Assembly (NCBI RefSeq): GCF_018555685.1
Contig: NZ_JAFLWW010000001.1
Location: 248,001-312,000 of the forward strand
Source of the DNA: Aminobacter anthyllidis
GTDB lineage: Bacteria; Pseudomonadota; Alphaproteobacteria; Rhizobiales; Rhizobiaceae
Reading direction: 5' to 3'
DNA: 64,000 nt
The notes under the pieces were generated by a model. The model was not told the origin of the DNA, did not search any database, and saw only the letters and a program-made list of their open reading frames with translations. Both the position numbers and the translations under genes were made by a program. Position 1 is the stretch's first letter. The number at the start of each line of letters is the position of its first letter. Shown here piece after piece: positions 54,132 to 63,687 of the stretch.

Positions 54132-54167
54132 GCCTGCCGTGGCATGACGCTACGGCAGGCTTTTCTA
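54132..54167 (+). terminator. Intrinsic terminator of valS
   Basis: Arms GCCTGCCGT and ACGGCAGGC with an 11-base loop, followed by TTTTCTATT. Confidence 0.88.
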
Positions 54168-54480
54168 TTGCCGCCGGAAGAGGCGTGCCGTTGCGTAAAT
54201 TGTGGTCAATGTAACCATTTTTCGCCTGATTGTTGCCATAATGTAACAAGGGGCCAAAATGCCCGGAAAATTGCCCGTTTTTGGGCGGGAATCCTTGGGT
54301 TCTCCTTGAAATTCTTGGCGGGCAAAGCCTGAAACCACTAAAATTGACGTTTGCGTAAGCGGAAGCCCGGGCGCGATGGCGCAGACGGCGGCTTGCTTGC
54401 TGCCGTTCGTAAAAAATCAATGTTGCGTGAGAACAATGAAACCGTTCAATTCTCACAACGAGCATTCGGGAGAGGACACC
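54168..54480. other. Upstream region of the porin gene
   Basis: About 310 bases with lower GC than the flanks and no gene. Short AT-rich blocks (GTAAATTGTGGTCAATGTAACC near 54197 and CATAATGTAAC near 54236) look like promoter or regulator sites. The porin ATG has an adjacent GGGAGAGGA ribosome site. Confidence 0.5.
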
Positions 54481-55611
54481 ATGAACATTTCGCGTCTCAA
54501 AGCGCTGCTGGGGGCAACGGCGCTGACGATCGTTGCGGCTAGCGCAGCCCAGGCCGGCGGTTTTTCGCGCGGCACGGCCGATACGGATATTTTGTACGAG
54601 CAGGGCAACTTCAACCTGCGGACCAGCGTGACGGTGGTCAGCCCGCATCGTGAGTATACGGTCAATCCGTACCCAGACGGGACGGGATACGACTACGCTG
54701 ACACCTACGTAATTCCTTCTGCGGCGGTAAAGTTCAAGATTTTTGACCAGCTTTCATGCGCTGGCACTGTGAGCATGCCATATGGCGGCGGGGTGACTTA
54801 TCGTCCGGGCGGCAACGGGACACTCCTCAAGCTCGAGGAAGATTTCACCGTAATGGAGTACGGCGCGACATGCGCCTTTCGATACGAACTCGGCAAGGGC
54901 CGCATTTCATTTTTGGGCGGTGCTTTCATTGAAAACGTCGACTACAACTTAGTTGGCGCGAATGGAGCACGCGTTGTCGATCTGAAAGACACTGATATTG
55001 GCTGGCGCGCTGGCATTGCCTATGAAATCCCGGAAATCGCTCTCCGCGCTCAGTTAATGTATCGTTCGGGAACTGATGTAGGTGCCAGTGGCACCACCGC
55101 TATCACTGGCACGCCAATCGTTTTGCCGGCCGCTGGCTTTGCGGAGCTTCCACAGAGCGTGGAACTTAAGCTTCAAAGTGGTATTGCTCCGGGCTGGTTG
55201 GCCTATGGCAGCATCAAGTGGACAGACTGGTCGGTGAACGAAAAGCTGGTGCTGGTTCTGGATAATAGATCGCCGGCAAATGCCGCTGCCTCGACTAGGA
55301 TCGACACGTACAATTGGCAGGACGGTTGGACTGTTACCGGTGGTATCGGCCACTCCTTCAGTGACTCTGTCGCTGGCACGGTCTTCGCGACGTGGGACCG
55401 CGGTGTCAGCACCGGCTGGGACCTCCACACCGATACGTATACCGTCGGCACCGGCGTGTCTCTCAAGGATAAAATCGGCGGCGAACTGCGCGCTGGCCTC
55501 GGCGTTAGCTACCTTACAGCCGGCGAAGAGACAAAATATGGCCCTCTCAACCGGGCAGTTGGCAACGATTGGGCGTTTGCCTTTTCAGGTGGCTACAGCG
55601 TGAAGTGGTAA
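54481..55611 (+). CDS. OmpP1/FadL/TodX-family outer membrane transport protein
   Basis: Protein of 376 residues with a signal sequence (about 1-25, ending AAQAGG) and a beta-barrel body. The mature N-terminus GGFSRGTADTDILYEQ fits the FadL plug, and the C-terminus GGYSVKW ends in an aromatic residue for BAM recognition. FadL proteins take up long-chain fatty acids or other hydrophobic compounds. Codon use has more TTA, TAT, CGT and AAT than the neighbours, so the gene may be less adapted or acquired. A strong terminator follows. Confidence 0.82.
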   Translation: MNISRLKALLGATALTIVAASAAQAGGFSRGTADTDILYEQGNFNLRTSVTVVSPHREYTVNPYPDGTGYDYADTYVIPSAAVKFKIFDQLSCAGTVSMPYGGGVTYRPGGNGTLLKLEEDFTVMEYGATCAFRYELGKGRISFLGGAFIENVDYNLVGANGARVVDLKDTDIGWRAGIAYEIPEIALRAQLMYRSGTDVGASGTTAITGTPIVLPAAGFAELPQSVELKLQSGIAPGWLAYGSIKWTDWSVNEKLVLVLDNRSPANAAASTRIDTYNWQDGWTVTGGIGHSFSDSVAGTVFATWDRGVSTGWDLHTDTYTVGTGVSLKDKIGGELRAGLGVSYLTAGEETKYGPLNRAVGNDWAFAFSGGYSVKW

Positions 55612-55628
55612 CCTCCACAACCTGATCC

Positions 55629-55659
55629 AAAAAAGCCGGGCCTCGTGCCCGGCTTTTTT
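55629..55659. terminator. Strong bidirectional intrinsic terminator
   Basis: AAAAAAGCCGGGC, five bases, GCCCGGCTTTTTT: a perfect 13-bp inverted repeat with an A-run and T-run, so it can stop transcription both ways. Confidence 0.93.
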
Positions 55660-56321
55660 GTGCCTGGACCGCTGAACCGCGCGTTTCCGTTTTAGAAACC
55701 ATGGCGCGGCAAGTCGGCAACAGCTGTGACGATTCAGCAACACTTTTGCATCAAGCTTTCGGCTAATGAACATGACGGGGACATTGCCAATTTCCCGCCA
55801 TAAACCCGGCGCACCTCGAATGGGTCTTCGGACCAGCGCCCGGTTGCGGGACGTTGGCAACGACCAACAGCAAGGCCGCAATTGTGCGGCAGGAACAGAA
55901 ATGAACGCCAAGGCGACCTTCATGGCCAAGCTGCCCAGCCGTCGAAAGACGGCGGCGTTGGCCTATGCGCCGGGCTCTTCCTGCCTGCCCACGAGGTTTC
56001 GCGTCGCTCGCGCAAGTAACGGCGGCGTCTTCAACTCCCCGACGGCGCCTGCGCAGTTGTTGCGCGATCACGATTTCTTGCGGCGAATTGGCCGTAGTTT
56101 GGTCGAAAACAGCGCGCATCTTGATGTGATCGATGTTCTGGACGTGGCGCATGCGACCGCAAAGGTTGGCATGGCGTGGTCCGACACCGAATGCGTGGAG
56201 AGGGCGAAAGAATGGAAGCCGTGCTCGAACGACGGTCAGTCGGGCGCGAACTGGAATTGTGCCCGAACTGAAAGGCGACGGCACGGTCACCCACCGAGGT
56301 GGGCGAAAGAAACACACTGCT
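55660..56321. other. Long upstream region of exoR
   Basis: About 660 bases without a credible gene. An open frame from 55766 reaches into the exoR start but has low-complexity, Arg-rich composition and no family match. The region probably carries the exoR promoter and a long leader; just before the start codon lies a small CCACC/GGTGG hairpin (56291-56302). Confidence 0.5.
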
Positions 56322-57140
56322 ATGCGCATATCTGAGTTGGTAAGAGCATCAGCCTATTCGGCGCTTGTCGCGGCTTCCCTGTTGGGCGCCGCCGGCGAGG
56401 CGCTGGCGTTCGACGACAAGGTGTTCGACGACAAGACCGGCGTGAAGCCGGAGTCGAGCCCGTGGGCGGTGTTTCAGTTCGGCTTCTCCGCCTACAAGAG
56501 CGGTCACAAGGACCAGGCCGTCGAGGCCTATCGCTACGCTGCCGAAAATGGCCAGATCGGTGCCACCTGGAAGCTCGCGCGCATGTATGCCGAAGGCGAC
56601 GGCGTTGCCCAGAACGACTACGAGGCGTTCAAGTTCTTCACCGAGATCGCCGAGCAGGACGTCGAGCCCGGCTCGCCCGAGGAGAGCTATGTCTCCGACG
56701 CGCTGGTGGCACTCGGCGGCTACATGAAGGAAGGCATCCCGGGCAGCCCGGTGTCGGCCAACCCGGTCGCCGCGCAGGAATACTACATGCGCGCGGCCGC
56801 CAACTACCGCAATGCCAATGCCCAGTACGAGATGGGCAAGATGTTCCTCAAGGGCGATGGCGGCGTGAAGGCTTCGGTCAAGCAGGCCGGCCGCTGGCTG
56901 CAGCTTGCCGCCGAAAAAGGCCATGCCGGCGCCCAGGCAACGCTTGGCAATCTGCTGTTTGAGAGCGGCAAGGTGGTACGTGGCCTCGCCATGATGACCG
57001 CCGCCCTCGAACGCGCCCAGCCTTCCGACCAGCCCTGGATCCGCGGCATGCAGGAAGAAGCCTTTGCGCTGGCCGATGAATCCGACCGCCGCACCGCGAT
57101 CTCGCTTGCCGAAGACATCCTGACCAAGGGCAACCAGTAG
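56322..57140 (+). CDS. exoR: Exopolysaccharide regulator ExoR, Sel1-repeat protein
   Basis: Protein of 272 residues, close to the 268 of Sinorhizobium ExoR. A signal sequence (about 1-30, ending EALAFDD) is followed by Sel1/TPR-like repeats (AVFQFGFSAYKSGHKDQAVEAYRYAAENGQIGA..., WKLARMYAEGDGVAQN, AQYEMGKMFLKGDGGVK, GRWLQLAAEKGHAGAQATLGNLLFE). In Sinorhizobium, periplasmic ExoR binds the sensor ExoS and holds back the ExoS/ChvI system that switches succinoglycan on and flagella off. exoS and chvI are not in the window. Start chosen at the ATG giving the signal peptide. Confidence 0.9.
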   Translation: MRISELVRASAYSALVAASLLGAAGEALAFDDKVFDDKTGVKPESSPWAVFQFGFSAYKSGHKDQAVEAYRYAAENGQIGATWKLARMYAEGDGVAQNDYEAFKFFTEIAEQDVEPGSPEESYVSDALVALGGYMKEGIPGSPVSANPVAAQEYYMRAAANYRNANAQYEMGKMFLKGDGGVKASVKQAGRWLQLAAEKGHAGAQATLGNLLFESGKVVRGLAMMTAALERAQPSDQPWIRGMQEEAFALADESDRRTAISLAEDILTKGNQ

Positions 57141-57231
57141 GCGCTTCGCCGGCTGGGTCAGGCGCGTGAAAGCGCATTGGCGTCTGGCCTTTCGGCAACG
57201 CACTGTTCCAACCCAATCCGATTGAAGTGTG

Positions 57232-57266
57232 GCCGCCAAAACCTCGAGATTCTGGCGGCGTTTTTT
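57232..57266 (+). terminator. Intrinsic terminator of exoR
   Basis: Arms GCCGCCA (57232-57238) and TGGCGGC (57253-57259) followed by GTTTTTT. It touches the stop codon of the convergent xthA gene. Confidence 0.85.
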
Positions 57267-58057
57267 CAGGTCGCCACGAGATTGAGGTCGATGGCCACCG
57301 GAACGTGGTCGGATGGCTTTTCCCAGGCACGCACATGCTTTTCGATCGAGGCCGAAGCGAAGCGGTTGGCGGCTTCCGGCGACAGCAGCAGATGATCGAT
57401 GCGGATGCCGTTGTTCTTCTGCCAGGCGCCGGCCTGGTAGTCCCAGAACGTATAGACACCGGGCTGGTCGGTGACCGAGCGGACGGCCTCGGTGAAGCCG
57501 AGGTTGACCAGCCGGCGGAACGCCTGCCGCGTCTCGGGCTGGTAGAGCGCGTCGCCCAGCCAAAGCTCGATGTTGCGGGCGTCGATAGCTTCGGGGATGA
57601 CATTGTAGTCGCCGGCAAGCACAAGTGCTTCTTCCAGCGCCAGCCGCTCCGCCGCCCAGCGCTCCAGCCGCGCCATCCATGACAGCTTGTAGGGGAATTT
57701 CTCGGTGCCGACCGGGTTGCCGTTGGGCAGATAGAGCGAGACGACGCGCAGCGCGCCCTTGTCGGTCGAAAACACCCCTTCGATGAAGCGCGCCTGCTCG
57801 TCGACATCATCGCCCGGCAGGCCGCGATTGACCTCGTCGAAGCGCAGCTTGGACAGGATGGCGACACCGTTGAAACCCTTCTGGCCGTGGGTCTCTACGT
57901 TGTAGCCGAGCGCCTCGATCTCGAAACGCGGAAACCCTTCATCAACCGTCTTGATTTCCTGCAGGCAGACGATGTCCGGATCGCTTTCCTTGAGCCAGTG
58001 CACCAGGTTTTCGATGCGGGCGCGGACACCGTTGATGTTCCAGGTCACGATCTTCAT
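57266..58057 (-). CDS. xthA: Exodeoxyribonuclease III
   Basis: DNA-repair nuclease of 263 residues (AP endonuclease and 3'-5' exonuclease). EEP-fold motifs: TWNINGVRAR, CLQEIKT (metal Glu), YLPNGNPV, GDYNVIP (Asp/Asn pair) and the C-terminal SDHVPVAIDL (catalytic Asp-His). The ATG at MKIVTWN is the family start; a GTG three codons earlier is ignored. Next to exoR as in other rhizobia. Confidence 0.93.
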   Translation of the reverse strand: MKIVTWNINGVRARIENLVHWLKESDPDIVCLQEIKTVDEGFPRFEIEALGYNVETHGQKGFNGVAILSKLRFDEVNRGLPGDDVDEQARFIEGVFSTDKGALRVVSLYLPNGNPVGTEKFPYKLSWMARLERWAAERLALEEALVLAGDYNVIPEAIDARNIELWLGDALYQPETRQAFRRLVNLGFTEAVRSVTDQPGVYTFWDYQAGAWQKNNGIRIDHLLLSPEAANRFASASIEKHVRAWEKPSDHVPVAIDLNLVAT

Positions 58058-58143
58058 GAATTTCACGCGATGATTTCAAATAATTCTTGATAGCCTGCAC
58101 GGCGGTTCCAGACGATCCTGCACCATCCCTAGGGAGAAGGGAA

Positions 58144-58172
58144 CCGGTCCTCTTCGGCATTCTTCGGACCGG
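58144..58172 (+). other. Leader hairpin before the NCS2 permease gene
   Basis: CCGGTCC and GGACCGG form a 7-bp stem with a 15-base loop 24 bases before the start codon. No T-run follows. It may be a regulatory leader structure, but it does not match a purine riboswitch that I can recall in detail. Confidence 0.35.
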
Positions 58173-58195
58173 CTGGCAAAAGGGGAACAAATGCC

Positions 58196-59680
58196 ATGTC
58201 CAACAGTACTCATCCTGTGGACGAGGTGCTACCGGCACCTCGCCTAGCCGCGCTCGGCATCCAGCACGTGCTGGTCATGTACGCCGGTGCAATCGCGGTG
58301 CCTCTCATCATCGGACGAGCCCTGAAGCTCGATCCGGAGCAGGTCGCCTTTCTTATTTCCGCCGACCTTTTCGTCTGCGGCCTCGTCACCATCATCCAGT
58401 CCTTCGGCGCGACCCAGTGGTTCGGCATCAAGCTGCCGGTGATGATGGGCGTCACCTTCGCCGCCGTCGGCCCGATGGTCGCCATGGCCAACGCCAACCA
58501 GGGCCCCGACGGCGCGCGCATGATCTTCGGGGCCATCATCGGCGCCGGCATCGTGGCGTTTCTGATCGCGCCGCTGGTCAGCCGCATGCTCAGGTTCTTT
58601 CCGCCTGTCGTCACCGGGACCATCATCGTGGTCATCGGCGCGTCGCTGATGCGCATCGGCATCAACTGGATCTTCGGCAATCCCTTCGGCCCGACCGCGC
58701 CGAAGCTGGTGGCGCCCGAGCATGCCGAATGGCTGAAGGCTGTGACCGACATGGCCGCTGCCACCGGTTCCACCATCCCGCCGATCCCTGCCAAGCTGGC
58801 GCTTGCCGCGACCGCGCCGAACGCTGCCTATGCACCGCTCATCAATGTCGGCATTTCGGCGGTCGTGCTGGCCTCGATCCTGATCATCGCCAGGTTCGGC
58901 AAGGGGTTCATGGCCAACATTGCCGTGCTGCTCGGCATCGTCATCGGCGGCGTGCTGACCGCGTCACTCGGCATGATGCATTTCGACAAGGTGGCGTCCG
59001 CCGGCTGGTTCGAGCTGATCACGCCGCTGCGCTTCGGCATGCCGATCTTCGACCCGATCCTGATCGTCACCATGGTTCTGGTGATGATCGTCGTCATGAT
59101 CGAATCGACCGGCATGTTCCTGGCGCTCGGCGACATGACCGGCAGGAAGGTAACGCAACCGATGCTGTCGGCCGGCCTGCGCACTGATGGTCTCGGCACC
59201 ATCATCGGCGGTCTGTTCAACACCTTCCCGTATACGAGCTTCTCGCAGAATGTCGGTCTTGTCGGCGTCACCGGCGTCAAGAGCCGCTTCGTCTGCGTCG
59301 CCGGCGGCGTGATCCTGCTGATCCTGGGGCTGGTTCCCAAGATGGGCGCGCTGGTAGAGGCGCTGCCGACGGTGGTGCTGGGTGGTGCCGGTCTGGTGAT
59401 GTTCGGCATGGTGGCGGCGACAGGTATCCGCATCCTGTCCAATGTCGACTTCAAGACAAACCGCAACAACCTGTTCGTGGTGGCCGTCTCTGTCGGCTTC
59501 GGCATGATCCCGCTGGTGGCGCCTGACTTCAAGATGTGGATGCCGCATGGCATCCATCCGCTGATCGAGTCGGGCATTCTGCTGGCCTCGGTTTCGGCGG
59601 TGGTGCTGAACGCCTTCTTCAACGGCACCAAGGAAAATGAGGCCGAGATCCGCGAAGCTGCAATGGCTTCGGAAGCCTGA
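58196..59680 (+). CDS. NCS2-family nucleobase:cation symporter
   Basis: Polytopic inner-membrane transporter of 494 residues. The NCS2 signature can be followed: QHVLVMYAGAIAVPLIIG near the start, VMMGVTFAAVGP (TM3), the conserved ESTGMFLALGD (TM8, Glu) and NTFPYTSFSQNVGLVGVTGVKSR (TM10, QNxGxxxxT). Presence of a Gln-Asn pair and the overall pattern suggest a xanthine/uric-acid permease of the UacT/XanQ group rather than uracil. It is divergent from xthA; a terminator follows. Exact substrate unproven. Confidence 0.83.
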   Translation: MSNSTHPVDEVLPAPRLAALGIQHVLVMYAGAIAVPLIIGRALKLDPEQVAFLISADLFVCGLVTIIQSFGATQWFGIKLPVMMGVTFAAVGPMVAMANANQGPDGARMIFGAIIGAGIVAFLIAPLVSRMLRFFPPVVTGTIIVVIGASLMRIGINWIFGNPFGPTAPKLVAPEHAEWLKAVTDMAAATGSTIPPIPAKLALAATAPNAAYAPLINVGISAVVLASILIIARFGKGFMANIAVLLGIVIGGVLTASLGMMHFDKVASAGWFELITPLRFGMPIFDPILIVTMVLVMIVVMIESTGMFLALGDMTGRKVTQPMLSAGLRTDGLGTIIGGLFNTFPYTSFSQNVGLVGVTGVKSRFVCVAGGVILLILGLVPKMGALVEALPTVVLGGAGLVMFGMVAATGIRILSNVDFKTNRNNLFVVAVSVGFGMIPLVAPDFKMWMPHGIHPLIESGILLASVSAVVLNAFFNGTKENEAEIREAAMASEA

Positions 59681-59704
59681 TTGCCTGCATATCTCGAACA
59701 AGAG

Positions 59705-59737
59705 AAAGGGCCGTCCGAGGGGGCGGCCCTTTTCGTT
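59705..59737 (+). terminator. Intrinsic terminator of the permease gene
   Basis: Arms AAAGGGCCG and CGGCCCTTTT with a 10-base loop, then CGTT. It ends at the convergent VOC gene stop. Confidence 0.85.
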
Positions 59738-60120
59738 CAGCCCGGCTTGCGTTCGACCAGCCCGATCGTGTTGCCGGCGGGATCCTTCAGGAAGGCCATC
59801 CACTCGGATTCGCCGGCCGGACCGAATTCGCCGGCCGCATCGCGGTGCACCAGCGTGGGGGCGGTCGTGAACGCCACGCCATTGTCGGACGCGGTTTCGT
59901 AGAAGGAGTCGATGTCGTCCATGTCGAGATAGACGGTTGCCTGCGGTATGCCGCCGGTGAAGAACAGCCTGACGCCGCCGACGATGATGAAGGCGATGCC
60001 GGGAGGGTCGTAGCGGGCGTGGACGGGAAGGCCGAAGACATCGAGCCAGAAGGCAAGCGTTGCGTCGATGTCGCGACCGGCCGAAAGCGCCACCTGACGG
60101 AGCGCTTGCGGCCGGCGCAT
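59737..60120 (-). CDS. VOC-family (glyoxalase/bleomycin-resistance fold) protein
   Basis: Protein of 127 residues with two beta-alpha-beta-beta-beta modules: LRQVALSAGRDIDATLAFWLDVFGLPVHARYDPPGIAFIIVGGVRLFF and ATVYLDMDDIDSFYETASDNGVAF... SEWMAFLKDPAGNTIGLVE. The C-terminal DPAGNTIGLVE carries the usual metal Glu; the N-terminal His is replaced by Gln in LRQVAL, so catalysis is uncertain. It starts 3 bases after the erpA stop and is co-transcribed. Confidence 0.8.
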   Translation of the reverse strand: MRRPQALRQVALSAGRDIDATLAFWLDVFGLPVHARYDPPGIAFIIVGGVRLFFTGGIPQATVYLDMDDIDSFYETASDNGVAFTTAPTLVHRDAAGEFGPAGESEWMAFLKDPAGNTIGLVERKPG

Positions 60121-60122
60121 GG

Positions 60123-60470
60123 CTAGATTGAGAAACTGGTGCCGCAGCCGCAGCCGGCGACCGCGTTGGGGTTCTTGATCTGGAACGACTGACCCATCAA
60201 ATCGTCGACGAAATCGACGACAGAGCCGCCCATATAGATCAGCGACATGTCATCGACGAGCAGTGTCGCGCCGTCGCGTTCGATGGCGACGTCGTCGTCA
60301 TTGCGGCCTTCGACGAGATCGAACTTGTAGGAAAAGCCGGAACAGCCGCCGCCTTCGACCGAGATTCGAAGCGCGATCTTGCCCGGATCGCCGGCGACGA
60401 TCTTGGCTATCCGCTTCGCGGCGGCTTCGGTCATGTCGACCTTCATGGCAGTCTTGGCATCAGCGCCCAT
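60123..60470 (-). CDS. erpA: Iron-sulfur cluster insertion protein ErpA
   Basis: A-type carrier of 115 residues. The three invariant cysteines are Cys43 (GGGCSGFSY), Cys107 and Cys109 ([10 protein letters not shown]) that hold the Fe-S cluster before delivery to apo-enzymes. ErpA and IscA are hard to tell apart by sequence alone; position before dgt-argS matches rhizobial erpA. The start at MGADAKT is preferred; MKVDMTE eight codons later is the minimal alternative. Confidence 0.87.
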   Translation of the reverse strand: MGADAKTAMKVDMTEAAAKRIAKIVAGDPGKIALRISVEGGGCSGFSYKFDLVEGRNDDDVAIERDGATLLVDDMSLIYMGGSVVDFVDDLMGQSFQIKNPNAVAGCGCGTSFSI

Positions 60471-60541
60471 CGGCGTCACCTTGCTTTCGGTTTCTTATGA
60501 TAGGTATGAAGCCACCTGTAGCAAGTCAACAGGTGGGGAGT

Positions 60542-61762
60542 ATGGCAGGCGAACGGCAACTTGGCGATATCGGCTTTGGCTACCGGCCACGCGCCGTCTA
60601 TGCCTGCGATCCCGCGCGTTCGCGCGGCCGCCTGTTCGACGAGGTCGAAAGCCCGACGCGGACGCCGTTCCAGCGTGACCGCGACCGCATCATCCATTCG
60701 ACCGCCTTCCGCCGCCTCAAGCACAAGACGCAGGTGTTCGTCGCCCATGAGGGCGATCACTTTCGCACGAGGCTGACCCACACCATCGAAGTTGCCCAGA
60801 TCGCGCGCGCTCTGGCACGCGCCCTGCGCTGCGACGAGGATCTCGCCGAGGCGATCGCACTTGTCCATGATTTCGGCCACACACCCTTCGGCCATACCGG
60901 CGAGGATGCGCTGAACGACAAGATGGCGGCCTGGGGCGGCTTCGACCACAACGCCCAGTCGCTGCGCGTGGTGACGCGGCTGGAAAGCCGCTATGCCGAG
61001 TTCGACGGGCTCAACCTGACCTGGGAAACGCTGGAGGGGCTGGTCAAGCACAATGGCCCGCTGACGGACGCCGCCGGCAAGGGCCTGAAGGGGCCGGTGC
61101 CGCAGGCGATCCGCGACTATTCCGAACTGCATGACCTCGAACTCGACCGCTTCGCCAGCCTGGAGGCCCAGTGCGCGGCGATTGCCGACGACATCGCCTA
61201 CAACACCCATGACATCGACGACGGGCTGCGCGCCGGCCTGTTGACGCTCGACATGCTCGACGGGGTCGGCCTGCCGGCACAGATCCTGCGCGGCGTGCGC
61301 GAGCGCTATCCCGCGCTTGACGCGATGCGCACCGGCCATGAACTGATGCGCCGGCAGATCACCATGTTCGTCGAGGACGTGATTTCGACCGCCACGGCAA
61401 GGATCGCCCGTCTGGCGCCGCAGAGCGCTGATGAGGTGAGGGCAGCAGGCGAGGCGATGGTGACGTTCTCGGAGGAGATGGCTGCTTCGGAAAAGGAGCT
61501 CAAGGCTTTCCTCTACCGCAACATGTACCGCCATTCGGACGTGATGCGGGTGCGGGCCGATGCCGACAGGATCGTGCGCGACCTGTTCGATGTCTATTTT
61601 GCCGATCCGCGCGCCATGCCGGAAGGCTGGCGTGAGGGCCTCGACCGGGCCGAGGATCGCATCAAGGCGCGCGCCGTTGCCGATTTTCTCGCCGGCATGA
61701 CCGACACCTACGCGATCAAGGAACACCGGCGCTTGTTTGACCATACGCCCGATTTGAGTTAG
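60542..61762 (+). CDS. dgt: Deoxyguanosinetriphosphate triphosphohydrolase-like protein
   Basis: HD-superfamily enzyme of 406 residues that cleaves dNTPs to nucleosides and triphosphate. Motifs: [42 protein letters not shown] (first His), [16 protein letters not shown] (HD pair) and [15 protein letters not shown] (last Asp). The ATG at MAGERQ is preceded by a very strong GGTGGGGAG ribosome site, better than the ATG 15 codons upstream. argS follows 62 bases later on the same strand; erpA is divergent. Confidence 0.92.
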   Translation: MAGERQLGDIGFGYRPRAVYACDPARSRGRLFDEVESPTRTPFQRDRDRIIHSTAFRRLKHKTQVFVAHEGDHFRTRLTHTIEVAQIARALARALRCDEDLAEAIALVHDFGHTPFGHTGEDALNDKMAAWGGFDHNAQSLRVVTRLESRYAEFDGLNLTWETLEGLVKHNGPLTDAAGKGLKGPVPQAIRDYSELHDLELDRFASLEAQCAAIADDIAYNTHDIDDGLRAGLLTLDMLDGVGLPAQILRGVRERYPALDAMRTGHELMRRQITMFVEDVISTATARIARLAPQSADEVRAAGEAMVTFSEEMAASEKELKAFLYRNMYRHSDVMRVRADADRIVRDLFDVYFADPRAMPEGWREGLDRAEDRIKARAVADFLAGMTDTYAIKEHRRLFDHTPDLS

Positions 61763-61824
61763 GCCGAGCGCAATTTCCGGCATATTTTGCCGGTTGCCAT
61801 GCAATGCCAGCCAGAGCCGAGCAC

Positions 61825-63582
61825 ATGAACATTTTCGCCGATTTCAGCGAGCGGATTACCAAAGCCGTCGAAGCGCTTGAATTGACTCCAAAAGATGGCG
61901 GTGCACTCGACCTGACGCGCATTGCTGTTGAGCCGCCGCGCGACGCCACTCATGGTGATCTCGCGACCAACGCGGCGATGGTCCTGGCGAAGCCCACCGG
62001 GCAGAACCCGCGCGCACTGGCCGAACGGCTGGTCGCGGAGCTTGCCAAGGACGTCGACGTGGTCAAGGCCGAGGTTGCCGGCCCAGGCTTCGTCAATCTG
62101 AAGCTCAAGGATGGGTTCTGGCACAGGCATCTGGCCGACCTTTTGTCGCGCGGCACCGAATACGGCCGCTCCGGCTTCGGCAACAAGAAGCGCGTCAATG
62201 TCGAATACGTCTCGGCCAATCCGACCGGGCCGATGCATGTCGGCCATTGCCGCGGCGCGGTTGTCGGCGATGCACTCGCCAACATCCTGGAATTCGCCGG
62301 CTATGATGTATCCAAGGAATATTACATTAACGACGCCGGCGTGCAGATCGACGTGCTCGGCCGCTCGGTGATGCTGCGCTATCGCGAAGCGCTTGGCGAT
62401 GAGATCGGCGAGATCCCGGCGGGACTTTATCCCGGCGACTATCTCGTGCCGGTCGGCCAGGCCCTGGCCAAGGAATTCGGCCGCGACCTGCTGCAGAAGC
62501 CGGAAGACGAAGCGCTCGCCCTTATCAAGGATCGCACCATCGACGCGATGATGGTGATGATCCGCGAGGATCTGGCGCTGCTCAACGTGCGCCACGAGGT
62601 GTTCTTCTCCGAGCGCACGCTGCATGCCGACAACGCCAAGGCGATCCGCTCGGCAATCAGCGACCTGACGCTGAAGGGGCATGTCTACAAGGGCAAGCTG
62701 CCGCCGCCCAAGGGCGAGAAGCCTGACGACTGGGAAGACCGCGAGCAGACATTGTTCCGCTCGACCGAGGTCGGCGACGACATGGATCGCGCCCTGGTCA
62801 AGTCTGATGGCGCCTTCACCTATTTCGCCGCTGACGTTGCCTATCTCAAGGACAAGGTCGACCGCGGTTTCGAGGAGTTGGTGTTCGTGCTCGGCGCCGA
62901 CCATGGCGGTTACGTCAAGCGCATGGAGGCGCTGGCGCGTGCCGTCACCGACGGTGCGGTCAAGCTCGACGTGCTTTTGTGCCAGCTGGTCAAGCTGTTC
63001 CGTGACGGCGAGCCGGTGCGCATGTCCAAGCGGGCAGGGGAATTCATCACCTTGCGCGAGGTCGTCGAGGAAGTCGGTCGCGATGCGATTCGCTTCATGA
63101 TGCTCTATCGCAAGAGCGATGCGCCGCTCGACTTCGATTTCGCCAAGGTCACCGAGCAGTCCAAGGACAATCCGGTGTTCTACGTGCAGTATGCGTCGGC
63201 GCGCTGCCACTCGGTGTTCAGGCAGGCAAAGGAACAGCTCGGCGAAGCAGAGTTCGCGCGCGCCGGCCTGATCGGTGCTGTCGAACGGCTGACGGACGAA
63301 GGCGAGATCGCTCTCGTCAAGAAGCTTGCCGAGTATCCGCGCCTGATCGATTCGGCTGCCCAGTCGATGGAGCCTCACAGGCTGGCTTTCTACCTTTATG
63401 ACCTCGCCAGTAGCTTCCACGGACACTGGAATCGCGGCACCGATAACCCCGACTTACGGTTTGTTAAGGTTAACGATCCAGAATTGACCCATGCCAGACT
63501 CGGGCTGGTGCAGGCTGTTTCGGACGTTTTGACGTCAGGCCTGGCGTTGATCGGAGCGGATGCGCCGACCGAAATGCGCTAG
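61825..63582 (+). CDS. argS: Arginyl-tRNA synthetase
   Basis: Class I synthetase of 585 residues. An N-terminal Add-1 domain (about 1-100) precedes the HIGH motif HVGH in [18 protein letters not shown], the KMSKS equivalent is [10 protein letters not shown], and the C-terminal DALR anticodon-binding domain (about 465-585) ends the protein. ATG at MNIFADF matches rhizobial ArgS; an in-frame ATG seven codons upstream is less likely. Confidence 0.95.
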   Translation: MNIFADFSERITKAVEALELTPKDGGALDLTRIAVEPPRDATHGDLATNAAMVLAKPTGQNPRALAERLVAELAKDVDVVKAEVAGPGFVNLKLKDGFWHRHLADLLSRGTEYGRSGFGNKKRVNVEYVSANPTGPMHVGHCRGAVVGDALANILEFAGYDVSKEYYINDAGVQIDVLGRSVMLRYREALGDEIGEIPAGLYPGDYLVPVGQALAKEFGRDLLQKPEDEALALIKDRTIDAMMVMIREDLALLNVRHEVFFSERTLHADNAKAIRSAISDLTLKGHVYKGKLPPPKGEKPDDWEDREQTLFRSTEVGDDMDRALVKSDGAFTYFAADVAYLKDKVDRGFEELVFVLGADHGGYVKRMEALARAVTDGAVKLDVLLCQLVKLFRDGEPVRMSKRAGEFITLREVVEEVGRDAIRFMMLYRKSDAPLDFDFAKVTEQSKDNPVFYVQYASARCHSVFRQAKEQLGEAEFARAGLIGAVERLTDEGEIALVKKLAEYPRLIDSAAQSMEPHRLAFYLYDLASSFHGHWNRGTDNPDLRFVKVNDPELTHARLGLVQAVSDVLTSGLALIGADAPTEMR

Positions 63583-63687
63583 GTTTCCGGAGCTGAATGT
63601 CACCTTTTGCCCACATTGCGCTGGTAAGGGCCAACCTTACGCGACGTTCATTGCGTCCGAAAAAAGTGCGAGAGTTCGGGAAAAAGA

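Noticed and set aside
51359-54145. A 928-codon open frame on the minus strand antisense to valS
   Set aside because: It mirrors valS in a GC-rich genome, has Arg/Asp/His-rich composition, no ribosome site and no recognisable domain. valS itself has all catalytic motifs.
55766-56335. A 189-codon frame upstream of and overlapping exoR
   Set aside because: It has no recognisable fold, many Arg/Cys/Trp residues in low-complexity order, and would overlap the exoR start; no strong ribosome site.
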